Positions 22,936 to 31,923 of a stretch of DNA of 43,604 nucleotides are shown here, one piece after another (position 1 is the stretch's first letter; every line of letters starts with the position of its first letter). The notes beneath the pieces are model-generated. The model searched no databases, had not been told where the DNA came from, and was given only the letters and a program-made list of their open reading frames with translations. Source of the stretch: Streptomyces hydrogenans (lineage in GTDB: Bacteria > Actinomycetota > Actinomycetes > Streptomycetales > Streptomycetaceae); contig NZ_BNBS01000069.1 in NCBI RefSeq assembly GCF_014656075.1, forward strand, positions 1 to 43,604, read 5' to 3'. Position numbers and translations under genes: made by a program.

Positions 22936-22937
22936 GC
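22923..22937 (+). repeat. TGAGC x3 at the rsfS-phosphatase junction
   Basis: Three consecutive TGAGC units span the rsfS stop codon and the proposed CTG start. Loss or gain of units changes which start codon is in frame with the phosphatase. Confidence 0.8.
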
Positions 22938-23585
22938 GCCGCCAAGACCGGCGCCGGCCGCCGGATCGTCCTGTGGCGCCACGGCCAGACCGCCTGGAAC
23001 CTGGAGCGCCGCTTCCAGGGCTCGACCGACATCGAGCTCACGGAGGCAGGCGTCCACCAGGCCCGGCGGGCCGCCCGGCTGCTCGCCGCCCTGCGTCCCG
23101 ACGCGATCGTCGCCTCCGACCTGAAGCGGACGGCGGCCACCGCCGCCGAGCTGGCCGCCCTCACCGGTCTGGCCGTCGCCCACGACGCCGCGCTGCGCGA
23201 GACGTACGCGGGGGAGTGGCAGGGGCTCACGCACGACGAGATCGTCGCGCGGTTCGGCGAGCAGTACGCCGCGTGGAAGCGCGGCGAGCCGGTGCGCCGG
23301 GGCGGCGGCGAGCTGGAGACCGAGGTGGCCGACCGGGCCGCCCCGGTGATCCTGGAGCACGCCGACAAGCTGCCGCAGGACGGCACCCTGGTGGTGGTCA
23401 GCCACGGCGGCACCATCCGGACCGCCATCGGGCGGCTCCTCGGCCTGGAGCCCCACCACTGGGAGGGGCTGGGCGGTCTCTCCAACTGCTCCTGGTCCGT
23501 CCTCGGCGAGGGCGCGCGCGGCTGGCGCCTCCTGGAGCACAACGCCGGCTCGCTGCCCGAGCCGGTCCTCGGCGACGACACCTGA
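22932..23585 (+). CDS. Histidine phosphatase (phosphoglycerate mutase-like), apparent CTG start
   Basis: The 217-residue protein has the catalytic RHG at residues 16-18 (IVLWRHGQTAWNLERRFQG), ETYAGEWQGLTHDE, and the second histidine in VVSHGGTIRT. It belongs to the branch often annotated as a phosphoglycerate mutase-like phosphatase; the substrate is unknown. No ATG, GTG or TTG occurs in frame between the stop at 22923 and position 23292, well past the catalytic histidine. The CTG at 22932, overlapping the rsfS stop as CTGA, is therefore the likely start, with translation coupled to rsfS. The junction contains three TGAGC units (22923-22937). A frameshift or sequence error at this repeat is the alternative. 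Confidence 0.85.
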   Translation: MSAAKTGAGRRIVLWRHGQTAWNLERRFQGSTDIELTEAGVHQARRAARLLAALRPDAIVASDLKRTAATAAELAALTGLAVAHDAALRETYAGEWQGLTHDEIVARFGEQYAAWKRGEPVRRGGGELETEVADRAAPVILEHADKLPQDGTLVVVSHGGTIRTAIGRLLGLEPHHWEGLGGLSNCSWSVLGEGARGWRLLEHNAGSLPEPVLGDDT

Positions 23586-23614
23586 CGCCCCGGACCGGGC
23601 CCCAGGGCCCGGAT

Positions 23615-23644
23615 TTCACTTTCCGGCAGGTCACAGGCTAAAGT
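23615..23644 (+). promoter_or_regulatory. Promoter of the first tRNA-Ala gene
   Basis: TTCACT (23615-23620) and TAAAGT (23639-23644) are 18 bases apart, ending 36 bases before the tRNA. A weak CCGGGCC/GGCCCGG hairpin (23595-23612) just upstream may end the phosphatase transcript. Confidence 0.55.
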
Positions 23645-23680
23645 TCTTCTTGTTCACAGCGCTGAGCGCGAAGAACGCGA

Positions 23681-23753
23681 GGGGCTATAGCTCAGTTGGT
23701 AGAGCGCCTGCATGGCATGCAGGAGGTCAGGAGTTCAATTCTCCTTAGCTCCA
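23681..23753 (+). tRNA. tRNA-Ala (anticodon GGC), copy 1
   Basis: The 73-base cloverleaf is complete: acceptor GGGGCTA with TAGCTCC, D-arm GCTC/GAGC with AGTTGGTA loop, anticodon stem CCTGC/GCAGG with loop ATGGCAT (anticodon GGC, reading GCC), T-arm AGGAG/CTCCT with TTCAATT loop. The discriminator is A, and the CCA end is not encoded (CAG follows). It is identical to the copy at 25540. Confidence 0.97.
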
Positions 23754-23762
23754 CAGTCACCG

Positions 23763-23800
23763 GATCCCGTCCCCCATCAGGGGGGCGGGATCTGTCGTTT
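23763..23800 (+). terminator. Intrinsic terminator of the first tRNA-Ala gene
   Basis: A 13-bp stem with one G-U pair (23763-23775 with 23780-23792) and a 4-base loop is followed by a T-rich tail (TGTCGTTTTGTC). Confidence 0.8.
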
Positions 23801-23879
23801 TGTCACTTCTGGGCCGCCGCCCGGCCATGGCAGAATCGGACGGCCGGAGGGGGACCAGGTCCGTACGGGAGGGTGGCCT

Positions 23880-24113
23880 TTGGGTGCGCACAGGCGGAAG
23901 TGCGACTGGTGCGGCAGCGGCACGCCCATCGTGCGGGACATGGACCCCGTCAACCCCGACTACCAGTACTGGTGCGAGGAGTGCGCGCGGGCGCTGATCA
24001 TAAAAGGCGACCCGATCGAGACGTACCGCGAACTCGAGGGGGAGCCGATCTACGGCCGGCTCCTCGACGAGCACTGCACCCTCAAGCGGTTCTACTCCTT
24101 CGCCACGGCCTGA
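23880..24113 (+). CDS. Small zinc-ribbon protein, unknown
   Basis: The 77-residue protein starts at a TTG with GGGAGGG six bases upstream; no ATG or GTG fits before the first cysteine pair. Two CxxC knuckles (CDWC near residue 9 and CEEC near 32) indicate a zinc ribbon, with PDYQYWCEECARALI between and a conserved-looking tail (GEPIYGRLLDEHCTLKRFY). No known function. Its last 22 bases overlap the end of the convergent GT87-type gene. It sits between the two identical tRNA-Ala genes. Confidence 0.78.
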   Translation: MGAHRRKCDWCGSGTPIVRDMDPVNPDYQYWCEECARALIIKGDPIETYRELEGEPIYGRLLDEHCTLKRFYSFATA

Positions 24114-25408
24114 GGCGCGACCGCCCGGGGCTCCCGGACGACGGCCTCCCGGGGAGCCTCCGGAGCATTCCCGGCCCCCGTCCGGCGGGTCCGCCGCACT
24201 ACCAGCGCGTACCCGGCGAAGACCGCCGTCGCCGTGAGCGGGTAGACCGCCGACAGCAGCATCTGGCCCGCGTTCTGGTCGAGTTCGGGGCGCCCCGGGT
24301 CGTGCGGCACGTACCACAGCGCGAACGACGCGAAGGCGAGCGCCACCGCGCCCGTCACCGCCCACGCGCGCGTGGCGCGGTCGTACAGCAGGATCAGCAG
24401 CGGCACGCACCAGACCCAGTGGTGGGACCAGGAGATCGGCGAGACCATCAGCGCCGTGAACGCGGTGACGACCACGGCCACCGCCCTGTCGCCGCGCACC
24501 GCCGCCCGTATCGCGAGCGCCATCGCCGCGCCGCCCAGCAGCACCGCCGCCGCCAGCCACCACAGGCCGGGCGCGTCCGTGTGCATCAAGCGGGCGAGGA
24601 CGCCGCTCAGGGACTGGTTGGCGGTCTCCTCGGCGTGGCCGACACGGCCCGTCTCGAACAGCGTCCGCGTCCAGAAGGTCTTCGAGTCCGCGGGCAGTGC
24701 CACCACCATGGCCAGCGTCGTGACCAGGAAGACCCCGGTGGCCGTCAGCGCGGTGCGCAGCCACTGGTTCATCCCCCGGTCCCGCCGCCACAGCAGCAGA
24801 CCGGCGGCGAGGAGCAGCACCACGAAGAGGCCCGGTGTGAGTTTCACCGCGGTCGCCAGACCGATGCCGAGGCCGGCCCAGCGGCTGCCCTCGCGGCGCG
24901 TGAAGTCCCACAGCACCGCCACCGCGACCAGCAGGTTGATCTGGCCGTACCGCAGGGTCGTCCACACCGGCTCGCACCAGACCACGGCCGCCGCGACCCA
25001 CAGGGTCGTACGCCACAGGTCCGCGCGCCGCGCGGGCGAGGCGAGCGCCGGTCTGACCAGCTGGAGCGAGAGCCGCACCAGGGCCAGCACCAGCAGCAGG
25101 TTCCCCGCGGTGGAGAGCGTCCGCATCAGCGGGACGCCCACCAGGGTCAGCGGCAGGAACAGCACGGCGGCGAACGGCGGATAGGTCATCGCCAGGTTCG
25201 CCGAGGTGGCGCGCATCGCGTACAGGTCGTCGCCGGCCCGCAGGGTCTCGGCCTCGGCCCGGTAGACCATCACGTCGAGCATGTTCACGTGGGCGACGCG
25301 CTGCGCCACCCAGAACGCCGCGAACGAGACCAGACAGACCACCGCGGCGGCGACCAGGGGCCACGGCCGGGCGCGGGACGGGGAGGGGGAAGGTGCGGAG
25401 GGGGACAC
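24092..25408 (-). CDS. GT87-type polytopic mannosyl/glycosyltransferase (DUF2029)
   Basis: The 438-residue protein has about ten membrane helices. After the first helix comes NMLDVMVYRAEAETLRAGDDLY with an aspartate at the outer face, the typical catalytic loop of C-type polyprenol-phosphate-sugar transferases of the GT87 family. TYPPFAAVLFLPLTL, LRYGQINLLVAVAVL and WSHHWVWCVPLLI are family features. Mycobacterial relatives add alpha-1,2-mannose to lipomannan-type glycans using polyprenyl-phosphate-mannose. The GTG at 25408 is preferred because upstream residues look non-coding; the ribosome binding site is weak. It may decorate a surface glycan; donor and acceptor are unproven. Confidence 0.85.
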   Translation of the reverse strand: MSPSAPSPSPSRARPWPLVAAAVVCLVSFAAFWVAQRVAHVNMLDVMVYRAEAETLRAGDDLYAMRATSANLAMTYPPFAAVLFLPLTLVGVPLMRTLSTAGNLLLVLALVRLSLQLVRPALASPARRADLWRTTLWVAAAVVWCEPVWTTLRYGQINLLVAVAVLWDFTRREGSRWAGLGIGLATAVKLTPGLFVVLLLAAGLLLWRRDRGMNQWLRTALTATGVFLVTTLAMVVALPADSKTFWTRTLFETGRVGHAEETANQSLSGVLARLMHTDAPGLWWLAAAVLLGGAAMALAIRAAVRGDRAVAVVVTAFTALMVSPISWSHHWVWCVPLLILLYDRATRAWAVTGAVALAFASFALWYVPHDPGRPELDQNAGQMLLSAVYPLTATAVFAGYALVVRRTRRTGAGNAPEAPREAVVREPRAVAPQAVAKE

Positions 25409-25455
25409 AGGGGGCGACCCTACCCGGAGCCTCCGACAGCACCGGAGAAACGGAT

Positions 25456-25485
25456 TTGGAGATCTGCCCGGCGGCCGGTTAATGT
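25456..25485 (+). promoter_or_regulatory. Promoter of the second tRNA-Ala gene
   Basis: TTGGAG (25456-25461) and TAATGT (25480-25485) are 18 bases apart, the same spacing as at the first copy though the flanking sequence differs. Confidence 0.55.
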
Positions 25486-25539
25486 TCTGTCCGTCGCCGC
25501 GAGGAAGCCCGAGAGGGAGCCGGACGGAGACGATCACGA

Positions 25540-25612
25540 GGGGCTATAGCTCAGTTGGTAGAGCGCCTGCATGGCATGCAGGAGGTCAGGAGTTCAATTC
25601 TCCTTAGCTCCA
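25540..25612 (+). tRNA. tRNA-Ala (anticodon GGC), copy 2
   Basis: The 73 bases are identical to 23681-23753, including the GGC anticodon in loop ATGGCAT and the lack of an encoded CCA. Identity extends by CGA before and CAG after, giving a 79-base direct repeat with an 1859-base offset. Confidence 0.97.
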
Positions 25613-25618
25613 CAGAAG

Positions 25619-25660
25619 AGAAGCGGTTCATCCGGATCGGATGGCCCGCTTCTTCGTTCT
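25619..25660 (+). terminator. Terminator of the second tRNA-Ala gene
   Basis: AGAAGCGG (25619-25626) pairs with CCGCTTCT (25646-25653), with a nested CATCCG/CGGATG hairpin, followed by TCGTTCT. Confidence 0.65.
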
Positions 25661-25791
25661 CCGGCCGCGCGCCGATGTCGGTCCGGCCGTCGCTCCGGTC
25701 GCGGCCCGGGCCGCGACCGGGACCGTGTGCGCGGGCTCCACGGCGGGCCGCCGCCCCGTGGACGCCGCTGCGGCCCCTGTGAGCGCTGCGG

Positions 25792-25803
25792 TACCCTGGC
25801 GCC
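25792..25803 (+). promoter_or_regulatory. Leaderless -10 element of the leuS leader peptide
   Basis: TACCCT (25792-25797) ends six bases before the leader-peptide ATG at 25804. The stretch between the tRNA terminator and this element (about 25661-25791) holds nothing else I can support. Confidence 0.5.
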
Positions 25804-25842
25804 ATGCGTGCCGTACGCCTCCTGCTTATCGAGCCGCGCTGA
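25804..25842 (+). CDS. leuS leader peptide (leucine-rich, 12 residues)
   Basis: A 12-codon frame encodes MRAVRLLLIEPR, with three consecutive leucine codons (CTC CTG CTT, the last one rare here) at 25819-25827. It starts six bases after a -10 hexamer, so its mRNA is probably leaderless. It ends 46 bases before an intrinsic terminator and 126 bases before leuS. This is the layout of classical attenuation: slow translation at leucine codons when charged tRNA-Leu is scarce should favour read-through. I recall comparative work predicting such attenuators before leuS in some Streptomyces. Confidence 0.7.
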   Translation: MRAVRLLLIEPR

Positions 25843-25912
25843 CCATTCCCGACGGGCGGAAGAAACCCCGTCGGAGTCGGCGCGGCGTCCCCTCCTGTGC
25901 GAGGGGATTTTT
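25833..25912 (+). terminator. leuS attenuator: upstream helix and intrinsic terminator
   Basis: The terminator stem is TCCCCTC (25888-25894) with GAGGGGA (25901-25907), a 6-base loop and five Ts (25908-25912). Upstream, an 11-bp helix with one G-U pair joins 25833-25843, the end of the leader frame, to 25876-25886. It encloses a perfect 8-bp hairpin (25849-25856 with 25867-25874). A ribosome stalled on the leucine codons would cover the first arm. A weak alternative pairs 25854-25860 with the terminator arm, a possible antiterminator. Confidence 0.7.
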
Positions 25913-25968
25913 CATTTCGTGGCAGTTCGTGGCAGTGGGCAGAGACGATCGATGGAGCTTCTAGGACC

Positions 25969-28836
<2,868 letters not shown>

Positions 28837-28866
28837 GTGCCACGGCGGGCCTAGGGGTTTCCCCTA

Positions 28867-28912
28867 CGGGCAGGTTGGGGGTTCCGATGGAACCTCCAGC
28901 CTGCCCGTTCCG
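28867..28912 (+). terminator. Terminator after leuS
   Basis: CGGGCAGG (28867-28874) pairs with CCTGCCCG (28900-28907), extended inward by GGTTCC/GGAACC, and followed by TTCCGTTT. Confidence 0.75.
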
Positions 28913-28969
28913 TTTACCGTGGAAGAACCACAGCCGTGGGAAGCCGACGCAGCCTGAGGAGCTACGCAC

Positions 28970-29695
28970 ATGGAAGCCACGATTGTCACGATCCTGGCGC
29001 TGCTCTTCCTCTCGTTCGTGGCGCTCGGGGTCTACGCCACGGTGAAGGTGGCCAAGGCGGCCAAGCGCGGCGTCGACCGCACCCTCGACCAGGCGCGCCG
29101 CACCGTCGAGGACACCACGCTGCGGGCCAAGAGCTTCGGCCAGGCCGGCGTCGCCGCCGAGCTGGCCAAGCTGCGGCTCTCGCTGCGCGGCTCGATGCGC
29201 GCCACCCAGGACGCCCTCCAGGCGGGGGCCGTCGAGGACGCCTCGCTGCGGGAGTCCCTCGACCTCTTCGCCCGGCTCAGCGCCCATGGACGCGAGCTGG
29301 ACGAGGACCTCAAGCGCCTGGAGCGGGAGCCCGACAAGGCGTACGTGGCCGGGCAGCTGCCTGCGCTCACCGAGCGGACCGAGCGGATCACGGGCTCGGC
29401 CGACGCGCTGCGGCAGGCCGCCCGCGACCGGGCCCGGCGCTTCGCCGAGGACGACCTGGAGACGCTGAGCGCCCAGATCGACGTCGAGACGGGCGCGCTG
29501 CGCCACTGGACCACCACCGACGGCCGGGAAGCGGCCGCCGGGCCGGAGGCCACGCAGCCGGCCTGGTACGAGTCGGCTCCCGCGCCGCAGGCGCAGCCGC
29601 GGGCCGGGGAGACGCCGCAGGCCATCACCGCGCCCGACCCCCGGGCGACCCCGTACCCGTGGGAGAAGACGGCCCGTCCGGAGTCCGCCGGCTGA
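28970..29695 (+). CDS. Membrane-anchored helical protein, unknown
   Basis: The 241-residue protein has an N-terminal membrane helix (residues 4-25, TIVTILALLFLSFVALGVYA). A long charged helical region of about 150 residues follows, probably coiled-coil (ELAKLRLSLRGSMRATQDAL; RELDEDLKRLEREPDKAY). The tail is proline/alanine-rich and disordered. The ATG at 28970 has TGAGGAG eight bases upstream. TACCGT near 28915 could be the -10. No enzyme motif is seen. It resembles actinobacterial proteins of unknown function found beside leuS. A structural or membrane-tethering role fits the architecture but is not shown. Confidence 0.78.
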   Translation: MEATIVTILALLFLSFVALGVYATVKVAKAAKRGVDRTLDQARRTVEDTTLRAKSFGQAGVAAELAKLRLSLRGSMRATQDALQAGAVEDASLRESLDLFARLSAHGRELDEDLKRLEREPDKAYVAGQLPALTERTERITGSADALRQAARDRARRFAEDDLETLSAQIDVETGALRHWTTTDGREAAAGPEATQPAWYESAPAPQAQPRAGETPQAITAPDPRATPYPWEKTARPESAG

Positions 29696-29826
29696 CCGCC
29701 GGCCCAGGACCGGCGAGGGGCCGAGCGGACCTCCCGAGCGCCGGCGGGGGAGTCGAGCGGGCCTCCTGAGGGACGGTGGGTCGGGCTCCGACCGGGGTCG
29801 GGCTGCCGAGCGGCGGTCGCTGCGGG

Positions 29827-29839
29827 TAACCTCCCGCTC
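29827..29839 (+). promoter_or_regulatory. Leaderless-type -10 element of the degV gene
   Basis: TAACCT (29827-29832) ends seven bases before the ATG at 29840, and there is no ribosome binding site. Confidence 0.5.
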
Positions 29840-30685
29840 ATGTCCCGGCATGTCGCGATCGTCACCGATTCAACGGCCTACCTGCCACCCCAGACGATGG
29901 AGCGGCACGCCATCACCGCGGTCCCGCTGACCGTCGTCATCGGCGACCGCGCCCTCCTGGAGGGCACCGAGATCTCGGCCAGATCGCTCGCCGAGGCGTT
30001 GCAGAAGCGGCGGTCCGTCACCACCTCCCGGCCCAGCCCCGAGGTCTTCGCCGCCGCCTACCGCGAGGCCGCGGAGGCGGGCGCGCGCGGGATCGTCTCC
30101 CTCCACCTCTCCGCCGAGGTCTCCGGAACCTACGACGCCGCCGTGCTCGCGGCGAAGGACGCGCCCGTTCCCGTACGGGTCGTGGACACCCGCATGATCG
30201 GCATGGCCCTCGGCTTCTGCGCCCTCGCGGCGGCGGAGGTCGTGGAGGCCGGCGGCTCTCTGGAGGACGCGGTCGCCGCCGCGGAGAAGCGCGTCGGGGA
30301 CACCTCCGCCTACTTCTACGTCGACACCCTGGACTACCTGCGCCGGGGCGGGCGGATCGGTACGGCGCAGGCGCTCCTCGGGTCCGCGCTGGCGGTGAAG
30401 CCGCTCCTCGAACTCGACGGCGGCCGCATCGAACTGCGGGAGAAGGTGCGGACCGCGTCGAAGGCGATCGCACGGCTGGAGGAGCTGGCGGTCGAGCAGG
30501 CCGGCTCGGGCCCGGTCGACATCGCCGTCCACCACCTCTCCGCGCCGGAGCGGGCCGAGGCGCTGGCCGAACGTCTGCGGGAGCGGGTGCCCGGCATCGC
30601 GGAGCTGCACGTCAGCGAGGTCGGCGCGGTCATCGGCGCGCACACCGGGCCGGGGCTGCTCGCGGTGGTCGTCTCACCGCGCTGA
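29840..30685 (+). CDS. DegV family fatty-acid-binding protein
   Basis: The 281-residue DegV protein begins with the family signature HVAIVTDSTAYLPPQ. It has TTSRPSPEVFAAAYREA with the serine that contacts the fatty-acid carboxylate, VDTRMIGMALGF, FYVDTLDYLRRGGRIG and a C-terminal GPGLLAVVV. DegV/FakB proteins bind a fatty acid for phosphorylation by FakA in Firmicutes. Whether a FakA partner exists here cannot be seen. The start at 29840 agrees with the upstream TAACCT. It is followed by a TCACCCT/AGGGTGA palindrome and a DnaA box before comEA. Confidence 0.93.
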   Translation: MSRHVAIVTDSTAYLPPQTMERHAITAVPLTVVIGDRALLEGTEISARSLAEALQKRRSVTTSRPSPEVFAAAYREAAEAGARGIVSLHLSAEVSGTYDAAVLAAKDAPVPVRVVDTRMIGMALGFCALAAAEVVEAGGSLEDAVAAAEKRVGDTSAYFYVDTLDYLRRGGRIGTAQALLGSALAVKPLLELDGGRIELREKVRTASKAIARLEELAVEQAGSGPVDIAVHHLSAPERAEALAERLRERVPGIAELHVSEVGAVIGAHTGPGLLAVVVSPR

Positions 30686-30696
30686 GAGCGGTCCGT

Positions 30697-30726
30697 TCAC
30701 CCTGGAGGGTGAGCGAGTTGTCCACA
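30697..30726. promoter_or_regulatory. Palindrome plus consensus DnaA box between degV and comEA
   Basis: TCACCCT-GG-AGGGTGA (30697-30712) is an inverted repeat with 7-base arms. TTGTCCACA (30718-30726) is a consensus Streptomyces DnaA box. Both lie upstream of the comEA -10. Confidence 0.5.
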
Positions 30727-30782
30727 GGTGCGTCGCCCTCCACGGAAGTCGGAGGGCGACGGCACGGGGCTGCGGCCGGACC

Positions 30783-30795
30783 TACCGTCGCAGAC
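30783..30795 (+). promoter_or_regulatory. Leaderless-type -10 element of comEA
   Basis: TACCGT (30783-30788) ends seven bases before the ATG at 30796. It favours that start over the GTG at 30709, whose GGAGG abuts the codon with no spacing. Confidence 0.5.
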
Positions 30796-31923
30796 ATGGA
30801 TCTTCGTACGGTTTCTTCGGCTGTCTCGCCTGCTTCGGTTCATTCGGCTCTCTCGGCTTCCTCGACGGCTTCGGCTTCGGCGTCTTCGGCGGTGTCGGCT
30901 TCTTCGGGGGCTTCGGTGTCCTCTGGTTCCTCGTTCCGCGCCCGGGGCGGGCCCGGGTCCGCGGGGCCCAGTCGGGGTGCGCCACCCGGGAGGGCGCGGC
31001 GGCGTGCCCGGGTGCGGCGGGTGCTGGCGCCGCCGGGCCCGGGCGGAGGAGAGACGGGGGCCGTACGGGAGCGGGGTGACGCGCTGTTTCCGCCGTCGGT
31101 CCCGGAGCGGGTGGCTGCGGAGCAGGTGGCCTCGGAGCCGGTGGTCTTGGATCCGGTGATCAGGGGAGCGGCGACCGGTGGTGGGGCGGCTGATGGTGGG
31201 GTGGTCGGTGGTGGGGTGGTCGACGCGCCGGCGGCCGTCGAGGGGCGGTGGCGGGCCGCGGTGCGGGAGCGGCTGCCGGTGTGGGTGCAGACTCGGTGCG
31301 GGCTGGAGCCGAGGTCGCTGGCGGCGCTCGCCGTGGTGCTGGGCGTGGCGGCCTGCGCGGCGGGCGGCTTCTTCTGGGCGGGGCGGCCGGAGCCGGTGCG
31401 GGCGCCGGAGCTGGTCCGGGTCGCACCGGTGGCGGCTTCGCCCGCGTCCGCGGCGGCGTCCGGTGCCGGTCCTCGGGAGGGCGCTTCCCCGGAGGTCGTC
31501 GTCGACGTGGGCGGGAAGGTCCGCAGGCCGGGGGTGCTGACCCTGCCGGCCGGGTCGCGGGTCGCGGACGCGCTGCGGGCCGCCGGAGGCGTGCGGGCCG
31601 GGGCGGATCTGACGGGGCTCAACCGGGCCCGGGTCCTCTTCGACGGGGAACAGGTGCTCGTCGGGGTGCCCGGAGCCCCGGCCGGTGGGGGGCCCGCGCC
31701 GGGGCTGGGCGGGGGCGCGGGCGGGAGCGGTGCGCCGGTGAGCCTCAACACGGCGACGGCCGAGGAGTTCGACGGGCTGCCGGGCGTGGGACCGGTGCTC
31801 GCGCGGCGGATCGTGGACCACAGGACGGAGCACGGTGGGTTCCGCGCCGTGGAGGAGCTGCGGGAGGTCGACGGGATCGGCGAACGTCGCTTCGCGGACC
31901 TCCAGCCGTTGGTGCGGCCGTGA
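30796..31923 (+). CDS. comEA: ComEA-like DNA-binding protein (SLBB plus helix-hairpin-helix)
   Basis: The 375-residue protein has a serine/alanine low-complexity N-terminus (about residues 5-45). A basic/proline stretch follows, then one membrane helix near 175-195 (LAALAVVLGVAACAAGGFF) and an SLBB domain from about 235 (VVVDVGGKVRRPGVLTLPAG). The C-terminal helix-hairpin-helix pair (313-373) contains NTATAEEF, GLPGVGPVLARRI and VDGIGERRFADL. ComEA binds incoming DNA outside the membrane in competent bacteria. It overlaps comEC by GTGA. DNA uptake in Streptomyces is not established, so a competence role is family inference. The 375-residue length is large because of the added N-terminal region. 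Confidence 0.9.
   Translation: MDLRTVSSAVSPASVHSALSASSTASASASSAVSASSGASVSSGSSFRARGGPGSAGPSRGAPPGRARRRARVRRVLAPPGPGGGETGAVRERGDALFPPSVPERVAAEQVASEPVVLDPVIRGAATGGGAADGGVVGGGVVDAPAAVEGRWRAAVRERLPVWVQTRCGLEPRSLAALAVVLGVAACAAGGFFWAGRPEPVRAPELVRVAPVAASPASAAASGAGPREGASPEVVVDVGGKVRRPGVLTLPAGSRVADALRAAGGVRAGADLTGLNRARVLFDGEQVLVGVPGAPAGGGPAPGLGGGAGGSGAPVSLNTATAEEFDGLPGVGPVLARRIVDHRTEHGGFRAVEELREVDGIGERRFADLQPLVRP

Noticed and set aside
23678..25615. Integrated element using the tRNA-Ala genes as attachment sites
   Set aside because: Both repeats are whole tRNA genes with their own promoters. There is no integrase or phage gene between them, and the two genes look native in composition.
25613..25968. 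T-box riboswitch before leuS
   Set aside because: I saw no T-box consensus or specifier loop. A leucine-codon leader peptide and terminator explain the region better.
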